Assembly (NCBI GenBank): GCA_919902765.1
Contig: CAKKRP010000015.1
Location: forward strand, 1 to 57,089
Direction: 5' to 3'
Source: Gammaproteobacteria bacterium
GTDB taxonomy: Bacteria; Pseudomonadota; Gammaproteobacteria; S012-40
DNA length: 57,089 nt
This document shows positions 31,123 to 38,586 of this stretch, piece by piece; positions within the stretch are counted from its first letter, which is position 1, and each line of letters begins with the position of its first letter. The notes beneath the pieces are model-generated. The model worked only from the letters and a program-made list of their open reading frames with translations. It was not told the origin of the DNA and ran no database searches. The translations under genes and the position numbers were made by a program.

Positions 31123-31209
31123 GCGGATTTGGAATTTTACATGGCGTATCATCCGGGCTTTATTTGCTAACCAGCCTGTTGGGTCTGGTCTATGTTATTA
31201 TACGCAAAG

Positions 31210-31244
31210 ACTCGGATACGCGCGTTTAAAGCGCACATCCGAGT
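31210..31244. terminator. Hairpin between convergent hpt and yhbY (possible bidirectional terminator)
   Basis: ACTCGGAT (31210-31217)/ATCCGAGT (31237-31244) with inner GCGC/GCGC; no clear U tract. Confidence 0.45.
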
Positions 31245-31265
31245 ATGCATAAGGCAGGTATAGCG

Positions 31266-31559
31266 TTAAGGTAGTACGAGGCGCGGTTGTTGCGACGCAC
31301 GATACAACACCACGATGCGGCCTATCGTTTGTACCAGCGTGGCGTCGGTGCGTTGCGCCAATTCTGCGGCGATTTGGTGCAGCGTTGCCCGTTCTGCAGT
31401 ATGAATTTTGACTTTGAGCAGTTCGTGATGTTCTAGGGCGGCATGGAGTTCCTGCGTAACCGCCTCGCTAGCGCCTGCATGGCCGACCGAGACCACGGGT
31501 TTTAGTTTGTGCGCAAGACTGCGTAAATGACGGATTTGAGTATTAGTAAGCGATATCAT
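31266..31559 (-). CDS. yhbY: YhbY/CRM-domain ribosome-associated RNA-binding protein
   Basis: LTNTQIRHLRSLAHKLKPVVSVGHAGASEAVTQELHAALEHHELLKVKI. Confidence 0.92.
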   Translation of the reverse strand: MISLTNTQIRHLRSLAHKLKPVVSVGHAGASEAVTQELHAALEHHELLKVKIHTAERATLHQIAAELAQRTDATLVQTIGRIVVLYRASQQPRLVLP

Positions 31560-31821
31560 GACAAGCAACGGTTATCCCAACGACAAAACATTGGCTATTG
31601 TACCAAAAAAACCTCATGGTTTCAGTGTGCAAGCCAGTCCTTTTAATCCCATCAAGTTTGAATTGGGCATCATTTTGATTATAGGACTGTTGTTGGTGCT
31701 AGTGATTGAACGTATCACGCCGCGCGGCGTCCTACAGTTACTAGGGCTGTGGGTGTATGCCATGGCGGGCGTCGCGTGGCTGAGTTGGCGCATACGACGC
31801 ACCCAGCACGCGCTAGGGTAG
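31558..31821 (+). CDS. Small hypothetical protein with two predicted TM helices
   Basis: 87 aa with two hydrophobic segments; ATG shares CATG with the divergent yhbY start. Confidence 0.55.
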   Translation: MTSNGYPNDKTLAIVPKKPHGFSVQASPFNPIKFELGIILIIGLLLVLVIERITPRGVLQLLGLWVYAMAGVAWLSWRIRRTQHALG

Positions 31822-31826
31822 TTATT

Positions 31827-32444
31827 ATGGCCAAGAGCAAGAGCAGCCGTCGCTGGTTGCAAGAACACGTGAATGATCCCTATGTCAAACAGGCCCAACA
31901 GCAAGGATATCGCTCGCGTGCAGCGTTTAAGCTGCTCGAGCTGGATCAGCGTGACCACTTGTTGCGCCCTGGGATGACGGTCGTAGACCTCGGTGCGGCC
32001 CCCGGCAGTTGGTCGCAGATTGCGGCGCAGCGGGTGGGCCGCCTGGGGCATGTCGTCGCCCTCGATATACTACCCACGGAGCCCTTGGAGGGGGTGACCG
32101 TTTTACAATTGGATTTTACCGTCGATGCGGCTTTGACGGCCTTGGATCAGGCCTTAAACGGGCGGGTGGTAGACCTTGTGATTTGCGATATAGCCCCCAA
32201 TATCACCGGAATAGACTCAGTGGATCAACCGCGCGCGATCTATCTTGTGGAATTGGCGCTGGATTTTGCACTGAAGAAACTGCGGCCGGGGGGCGATTTC
32301 CTGGTGAAGGTGTTTCAAGGCGCAGGTGCAGAGGAATTTATCAAGTTGTGTCGCCCGGCATTTACGTCATTGGCGATACGCAAGCCCAAGGCCTCGCGGC
32401 CACGTAGCAACGAAGTGTATGTGTTAGCTCGACGGCGCAAGTAA
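31827..32444 (+). CDS. rlmE: 23S rRNA (uridine2552-2'-O)-methyltransferase RlmE
   Basis: SRRWLQEHVNDPYVKQAQQQGYRSRAAFKLLE; VVDLGAAPGSWSQ; VKVFQGAG; SRPRSNEVYVLAR. Confidence 0.96.
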   Translation: MAKSKSSRRWLQEHVNDPYVKQAQQQGYRSRAAFKLLELDQRDHLLRPGMTVVDLGAAPGSWSQIAAQRVGRLGHVVALDILPTEPLEGVTVLQLDFTVDAALTALDQALNGRVVDLVICDIAPNITGIDSVDQPRAIYLVELALDFALKKLRPGGDFLVKVFQGAGAEEFIKLCRPAFTSLAIRKPKASRPRSNEVYVLARRRK

Positions 32445-32637
32445 GGTAAGTTAATATTAATTCAATGATGTTAAAACGTTTAACCATATGTTGTAGAAGG
32501 TTGTTGGCGGTACAAGGGGGCAGCCCCAGGGACAATGCTAGAGCCAGTGCAAGGGTGCGGGGTACGTGCCTCTTTGCAAGACGCTCCACGTTGGGTACGA
32601 TTGAGGTTTCGGTAAGAGGCAGAGCACGTTGAGCGAA

Positions 32638-34569
32638 ATGGCGAAAAATATTATTTTGTGGGTGGTTATCGCAATCGTCTTGATGACGGTGTTCAATAAT
32701 TTTGCACCGCGTCAGACCAATGCGCGCCAAGTCGAATATTCTCAATTTGTCCATGATGTAAAAGACGGGCAGGTTCAAAAAGTTCAAATCGAGGCCGAAG
32801 GGCGCGTGATCCGCGGCACCTTGCAAAACGGCGATAAATTTATGACCTTCAGTCCGAATGACCCGGGCCTGATGGGCGATTTGCTGAATAATCACGTGGC
32901 GATAGACGTGAAACCGCCCGAGCAACAGAGCTTGATGATGCAAATTTTCATCTCTTGGTTCCCAATGCTGTTGTTGATTGCGGTGTGGATATTCTTTATG
33001 CGCCAGATGCAAGGCGGGGGCGGCGGGCGTGGCGCGATGTCGTTCGGCAAGAGCCGCGCGCGCATGTTGGGTGAAGATCAAGTCAAGGTCACGTTTAGCG
33101 ACGTGGCAGGTGCCGACGAGGCCAAAGAAGAAGTGGCGGAGTTGGTAGAATTCCTACGCGATCCCGGCAAATTTCAGAAACTCGGCGGCAAGATTCCGCG
33201 CGGTGTATTATTGGTCGGCTCGCCGGGGACAGGTAAAACCCTGCTGGCGCGGGCGATTGCCGGTGAAGCCAAGGTGCCTTTCTTTACGATCTCAGGTTCG
33301 GATTTCGTAGAAATGTTCGTCGGTGTCGGCGCGTCACGGGTGCGCGACATGTTCGAGCAAGCCAAAAAACACGCGCCGTGCATCATCTTCATCGATGAAA
33401 TCGACGCCGTGGGCCGTCATCGCGGCGCGGGCTTAGGCGGCGGTCATGACGAACGCGAGCAAACCTTGAATCAATTGCTGGTCGAAATGGACGGTTTTGA
33501 AGGTAACGAGGGCATTATCATCATTGCGGCGACCAACCGTCCCGATGTCTTGGATCCGGCCTTATTGCGTCCGGGTCGTTTCGACCGTCAAGTCGTCGTG
33601 CCGTTGCCCGATTTGCGTGGCCGCGATCATATCTTACGCGTACATATGCGTAAGGTGCCGTTGGCGGATGACGTAAAGCCGGAATTTATCGCGCGCGGCA
33701 CGCCCGGTTTTTCCGGTGCCGATTTGGCCAATTTGGTCAACGAGGCCGCGTTATTCGCCGCGCGCAAAAACAAGCGCTTGGTGTCTATGGATGATTTCGA
33801 AAAGGCCAAAGACAAAGTCATGATGGGCGCAGAGCGCAAGTCCATGGTGATGAGCGACGACGAAAAGCGTCTGACCGCTTATCACGAAGCAGGGCATGCC
33901 ATCGTGGGGCGTATGGTGCCCGCGCACGATCCCGTATACAAAGTCACTATCATCCCGCGCGGGCGCGCGTTGGGCGTGACGATGTTCTTGCCCGAGGCGG
34001 ATCGTTACAGCTATAGCAAACAGCGTTTGGAAAGCCAAATCAGTTCTCTATTTGGTGGTCGTTTGGCGGAAGAATTGGTGTTTGGCGGCGAGTCGGTGAC
34101 GACCGGCGCGTCTAACGATATACAGCGCACCACCGACATCGCGCGCAATATGGTGACCAAGTGGGGGTTGTCGGATCGTCTAGGCCCGATGACTTATAGC
34201 GAAGACGAAGGCGAGGTCTTTTTGGGTCGCTCGGTAACGCAGCACAAAGAAGTTTCCGACGAAACCGCGCACGTCATCGACGAAGAAATTCGCGCCATTG
34301 TTGATCGCAATTACGAACGTGCGAAGACAGTCTTGCTCGACAATATCGAAAAATTACACGCCATGGCCGATGCCTTGATGAAGTATGAGACGATAGACGC
34401 CGGTCAGATCGAAAATATTATGACGGGTCGCCCGCCCGGTCCACCGAGTTCTTGGGACGATACGACCGATAGCGGCAGCGGCGATAAGCTAACGCGCCCC
34501 TCGGCGTTGGGTGCGGAACGCAAAAAGGACGAAAAACCGGTTGCAGGACCTGCGACAGGTTCTACCTAA
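32638..34569 (+). CDS. ftsH: ATP-dependent zinc metalloprotease FtsH (track ORF begins at alternative TTG 32629)
   Basis: [39 protein letters not shown] region; HEAGHAIVG zinc site. Confidence 0.97.
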   Translation: MAKNIILWVVIAIVLMTVFNNFAPRQTNARQVEYSQFVHDVKDGQVQKVQIEAEGRVIRGTLQNGDKFMTFSPNDPGLMGDLLNNHVAIDVKPPEQQSLMMQIFISWFPMLLLIAVWIFFMRQMQGGGGGRGAMSFGKSRARMLGEDQVKVTFSDVAGADEAKEEVAELVEFLRDPGKFQKLGGKIPRGVLLVGSPGTGKTLLARAIAGEAKVPFFTISGSDFVEMFVGVGASRVRDMFEQAKKHAPCIIFIDEIDAVGRHRGAGLGGGHDEREQTLNQLLVEMDGFEGNEGIIIIAATNRPDVLDPALLRPGRFDRQVVVPLPDLRGRDHILRVHMRKVPLADDVKPEFIARGTPGFSGADLANLVNEAALFAARKNKRLVSMDDFEKAKDKVMMGAERKSMVMSDDEKRLTAYHEAGHAIVGRMVPAHDPVYKVTIIPRGRALGVTMFLPEADRYSYSKQRLESQISSLFGGRLAEELVFGGESVTTGASNDIQRTTDIARNMVTKWGLSDRLGPMTYSEDEGEVFLGRSVTQHKEVSDETAHVIDEEIRAIVDRNYERAKTVLLDNIEKLHAMADALMKYETIDAGQIENIMTGRPPGPPSSWDDTTDSGSGDKLTRPSALGAERKKDEKPVAGPATGST

Positions 34570-34595
34570 GATTTGTGATCGTTTTTAACACCAAT

Positions 34596-34631
34596 AAACC
34601 CCCTTGCGGCACGTCGCGGCAAGGGGGTTTT
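34596..34631 (+). terminator. Intrinsic terminator after ftsH, immediately before folP
   Basis: Perfect 12-bp stem AAACCCCCTTGC / GCAAGGGGGTTT followed by T. Confidence 0.85.
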
Positions 34632-34642
34632 AGGTTATTACC

Positions 34643-35449
34643 ATGCTAGATTTATCAAACCCCCAGGTGATGGGGATACTCAATGTAACCCCCGATTCTT
34701 TTGCCGACGGCGGGCGTTATGTCGAGCCACAGCAGGCCGTGACTCAGGCCCGGCGTATGGCGGCGGAGGGCGCGACCCTGATCGACATTGGGGGCGAATC
34801 TACGCGCCCAGGTGCCCTTACGGTCACCGTAGAACAAGAGCTGGCGCGCGTGATACCTGTTATAAAGGCCTTACAGGCTGCCGACCTAAACGCCACCCTC
34901 TCTATCGACACCTGCAAGCCTGAGGTCATGCGTGCCGCCGTCAATGCCGGTGTGGGGCTGATCAACGATGTCTGCGCCTTGCGCATGCCTGGAGCCGTGG
35001 AGGCCGCTGCGGAGCTGGCGGTGCCTGTATGTCTAATGCATATGCAAGGTGAGCCGCGCACCATGCAGGTCGCGCCGCATTATGCCGATGTCGTCGCCGA
35101 GGTGAGGGATTTCCTATTGGCGCGCGTTGAGGCCTGCATCGCAGCGGGGATTGCTAAACACAATGTTATTTTAGACCCCGGTTTTGGTTTTGGTAAAACC
35201 GTCGCTCACAATCTGACGCTGCTAAAACATTTGTCCGAGTTATGTGCGTTGGGATTTCCGGTGCTAGTGGGGCTGTCGCGCAAATCCATGCTGGGTGCGT
35301 TGCTGAATGCGCCGGTAGAAGATCGGTTATACGGCACGGTCGCATTGACAACGATGGCGGTGGCGGCGGGCGCGCGCATCGTGCGCGTGCATGACGTGCG
35401 AGCGAATTGGGATGCGTTGCGGGTGGCGGTTGCGGTGAGGGAGGGCTAG
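34643..35449 (+). CDS. folP: Dihydropteroate synthase
   Basis: VMGILNVTPDSFADGG; DIGGESTRPGA; LINDVCALRMP; ILDPGFGFGKT; GLSRKSMLG. Confidence 0.96.
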   Translation: MLDLSNPQVMGILNVTPDSFADGGRYVEPQQAVTQARRMAAEGATLIDIGGESTRPGALTVTVEQELARVIPVIKALQAADLNATLSIDTCKPEVMRAAVNAGVGLINDVCALRMPGAVEAAAELAVPVCLMHMQGEPRTMQVAPHYADVVAEVRDFLLARVEACIAAGIAKHNVILDPGFGFGKTVAHNLTLLKHLSELCALGFPVLVGLSRKSMLGALLNAPVEDRLYGTVALTTMAVAAGARIVRVHDVRANWDALRVAVAVREG

Positions 35450-35475
35450 TGTAATTAATTGCTGTTGCAGGGTCG

Positions 35476-35675
35476 TTAATCCAATTGCAATCGATGATTG
35501 TCACCAATCTCCCTGACAATATTTTTTGCCACTCCCGCTGCCTTCGCAAATTCCGGCCAACGTCGTACGGCATCCGCGATTTCTTCAATTAATTCGTTTG
35601 GTTTCGGTAGGGTGACGGCATCCGCAACGCTCAGTTGATTCAATCAAAACGCCGCGTCATAAAATGCGGCCGTAA
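35476..35675 (-). pseudogene. HipA-family toxin remnant (internally deleted)
   Basis: - strand reads RPHFMTRRFD (resembles the HipA HFMTRRFDR motif) and then, after a frameshift, LSVADAVTLPKPNELIEEIADAVRRWPEFAKAAGVAKNIVREIGDNHRLQLD*, like HipA C-termini; middle and upstream parts absent. Confidence 0.55.
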
Positions 35676-35977
35676 ATAAGTATGTTGATATCAGTATACT
35701 AAAATATAGCCCAATATAGTGCTATTATATTATACTAGATATGCTTGGTTTGTCAACGTGAGCTAAGTATAAAAGGCTTTTAACAGCCTATTATATGCAA
35801 ATAATACGTATAATATGCTAATTAAAGTTTGTCAAATGTGAAATTAAAAAATCTTGGTTTATACCTTATAATGGTCGCGCATAGCAAAAAGTTTGCTGGC
35901 GTAGGTCGTGCTCACACAGGCGTTCTGCGCAGTCAAAAAAGGCCGGAAAACGTACATTTAAATGTTGCGGAGGGTTT

Positions 35978-36850
35978 ATGAATAAAAATATCAGTTTGTC
36001 ATATGTTGTGAATGTGTCAGTGTTAGCAATACTTCCCTCGTCGGTATGGGCATTCGGAATGTTGGGTGGCAATGGAGTGATGCTTCAATCCAATCAAAAT
36101 GTTCAAGTGGGAGTTGAATTTCAGAAAATTGAAAATGCTGGATTCGCATTTGATGCTACCTCCGCGAATTTTGACGCTACCGTATATGGCAATGGTAGTG
36201 CGCGAGTTCCCGAAAACGTATCGTCATTGACGTCAGAAGTGCTATTGATACGCGGCGATTACGCAGTCTCGAACGGAATCAATTTGTTTGGAAAAGTCGG
36301 TACGACTAAGGACAAAGGAAATTTACTGCGCAGCAATCCAGGTAATCTTGTAGCGGTTGGTGCGCGTTACGTGCCGGTACAAGATAGTCTAATCAAGGTT
36401 GGTTTGTCTTTGCAGGGAATGTACGTAGGTGAAAAGGGCGCTAGGGACAGTGTCCCGGCAAATGCCACACCGACCTATGCGAATACTTCGATATATAATG
36501 CGCGCGGGAACGCGCAGGACAAGCTGCAATACCAACGCTATGATGCGTTATTAAATGTTAGTTTTGATACGCGTTACGTGACGCCATATCTCGGAATACT
36601 CTTTACTTATATCAACGGGGAATATTCGAGTAAGGTGGAGGGTAATGCAACTGCAAATACGTGTACCCCCACTTGTAGCAGCACCTCCACACATTTTATT
36701 TATACCGAGAACCGCAAGGTTAGCAATCCAAATTTAATAGGTGCGATATTTGGGATATCATTGAATCAGAATGAACAATTTGGTTTCAATTTGGAGACCC
36801 GCTTTGGCCAGGGATTCGCCTATGTAGGTTCGGCAGTGGCGCGATTCTAA
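35978..36850 (+). CDS. Outer-membrane beta-barrel-like protein
   Basis: Signal peptide (LPSSVWA|F), alternating amphipathic strands, terminal aromatic F; GGAGGG RBS. Confidence 0.6.
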   Translation: MNKNISLSYVVNVSVLAILPSSVWAFGMLGGNGVMLQSNQNVQVGVEFQKIENAGFAFDATSANFDATVYGNGSARVPENVSSLTSEVLLIRGDYAVSNGINLFGKVGTTKDKGNLLRSNPGNLVAVGARYVPVQDSLIKVGLSLQGMYVGEKGARDSVPANATPTYANTSIYNARGNAQDKLQYQRYDALLNVSFDTRYVTPYLGILFTYINGEYSSKVEGNATANTCTPTCSSTSTHFIYTENRKVSNPNLIGAIFGISLNQNEQFGFNLETRFGQGFAYVGSAVARF

Positions 36851-36900
36851 TATGTTGGGTAGTGTATCTGCGTAACTAACTCATTAGGGGCAGTGAGATA

Positions 36901-37530
36901 ATGAAAGTCGAAATCTGGTCAGATCTCATCTGCCCTTGGTGTTATATTGGAAAGCGCCGTTTTGAATCGGCGTTGGCGCAATTTGATGGCAAGAACGATG
37001 TTAAGATCGTCTGGCGCAGTTTTGAGTTAGACCCAGATGCAGACACGCAATTGAGTGAAACGCTGGTGCAATTGTTGGCCCGCAAATACGGCGTCGATGC
37101 GGCGCAAGCGGCGGCGATGAATGCGCAAGTCTCTATGCTTGCGGCCCAGGAAGGCTTGGTATACCGATTGGAAAATGCACGCCCAGGTAACACGTTAGAT
37201 GCACATCGCTTGACCCATTTTGCGCACACACAAGGTTGCGATGCACCAATGATGGAGCGCTTGATGCGCGGCTATTTTTCGGAATCACTTGCTATCGGTG
37301 AGCGTGATGCGCTGATAAAAATCGCGGACGAAATCGGTATGGACATGCATGACGTTCGCGCCATGTTTGACAGCGACGCATTTGTTGCCGAGGTGCGTGC
37401 CGATGAGCGCCGCGCCGCGCAATTGAACATACGCGGCGTGCCGTATTTTTTGATAGATGAAAAAATCGGTATTTCCGGCGCGCAATCCGTCGCGACGTTT
37501 GCTGGGGCGTTAGAGCGTGCTAAAAAGTGA
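36901..37530 (+). CDS. DsbA-family oxidoreductase, FrnE-like
   Basis: MKVEIWSDLICPWCYIGKRRFESAL; CPWC; RGVPYFLIDEKIGISGAQ. Confidence 0.88.
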   Translation: MKVEIWSDLICPWCYIGKRRFESALAQFDGKNDVKIVWRSFELDPDADTQLSETLVQLLARKYGVDAAQAAAMNAQVSMLAAQEGLVYRLENARPGNTLDAHRLTHFAHTQGCDAPMMERLMRGYFSESLAIGERDALIKIADEIGMDMHDVRAMFDSDAFVAEVRADERRAAQLNIRGVPYFLIDEKIGISGAQSVATFAGALERAKK

Positions 37531-38563
37531 CCTTTCCATAAGCCGTGGCATAGGGTGAGCCATCGCGTAATTTTTTAAATTCAAACTGAGGAAACAGTGT
37601 ACCCGTAGCGGTTGGCGTATTGAAGATAATGTCGTAGCGTTGGCCAGGGCCTACATCGAGTGATGTCATTGTTTCGGGCGTGGGCCATTGGCGGCCATCT
37701 TCGACATAGACGGTGAAGGATTTTGCGTTACCGGCGCTGTCGAGGATGCTAAAGGTGCCGTTGATAGAATGCAGACCAATTAAACGCAATGCAACTTTTG
37801 AGTTGGTCGCCGCCGTTAGTGTTGCAGCAGGAGAGACGGCAGATAGACCTTGTTCGCCGTTGATTAAGAAATATTTCGGATTGTAGTCGGCGAACACGGG
37901 GGAGTTGTCAATTGCAGTGTGATAGGCCGGATCAACTGAGCTCAAAAGATAAGTTTGAATAAAGTTGTACGCGGTCGCCGCGTCGGGGGTGAGTTGATTG
38001 AGAAAATTTCCTGTTGCGTCCTTCGGCCGAACGATCAATGGGCCATACATGCCCATTTCCAAATGTTTCACTGTGTGTACGTGGCAATGATACATATAGG
38101 TACCCGCCATTTCGGGGGTGGGACTCCAAGTGTAAGTATCGGTACCATTTCCATTTGTCACCGCGCGGCTAGTTTCTGGTACACCGTCTTCCGAGGTGGG
38201 CACATCGGCACCGTGCAGATGTATCGTGTGGCCATCATAGGGTGCATTTTCTTGGGGCGTCATCATGTTTACGTTCAGAGTTAAATTGAGAGTGTCTCCT
38301 ATGCCTACTTCTATAAGTGGGCTTGGCAACGTCGGATTAACCGCAGTATTCATCATGGCGGAGCATGGCGCGTAACCCCAAAACGTTACCGGATTTGTTG
38401 TGTTGGTTGAGGCATCGATGAGGTTTTTAGAAAATGCACCTACGCACAACGTTTTATCAATCGTCGTGGCGTTTGCGCCGAGGGATAAACCCAGTGTCAC
38501 GCAAGTCAATGTAGCGGCAGCCACGCGAGCGCGAGATGCGGAGTTAAGAGAATTTCGTGTCAT
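37520..38563 (-). CDS. Two-domain cupredoxin/multicopper-oxidase-like protein, copper ligands only in domain 1
   Basis: Signal peptide; domain 1 HTIHLHG (HxxHxH) and HCHVHTVKHLEMGM; domain 2 lacks His/Cys motifs. Confidence 0.8.
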   Translation of the reverse strand: MTRNSLNSASRARVAAATLTCVTLGLSLGANATTIDKTLCVGAFSKNLIDASTNTTNPVTFWGYAPCSAMMNTAVNPTLPSPLIEVGIGDTLNLTLNVNMMTPQENAPYDGHTIHLHGADVPTSEDGVPETSRAVTNGNGTDTYTWSPTPEMAGTYMYHCHVHTVKHLEMGMYGPLIVRPKDATGNFLNQLTPDAATAYNFIQTYLLSSVDPAYHTAIDNSPVFADYNPKYFLINGEQGLSAVSPAATLTAATNSKVALRLIGLHSINGTFSILDSAGNAKSFTVYVEDGRQWPTPETMTSLDVGPGQRYDIIFNTPTATGTLFPQFEFKKLRDGSPYATAYGKVTF

Positions 38564-38586
38564 AACAGTCTCTCCGATTCGATTTT

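Noticed and set aside
32362-33081. 239-aa antisense ORF opposite rlmE/ftsH
   Set aside because: Fully antisense to strongly recognised rlmE and ftsH; His/Ala/Arg-rich translation typical of shadow ORFs.
35166-35588. 140-aa - strand ORF over folP 3' end
   Set aside because: Low-complexity Pro-rich shadow of folP; the real signal in this region is the hipA-like remnant in another frame.
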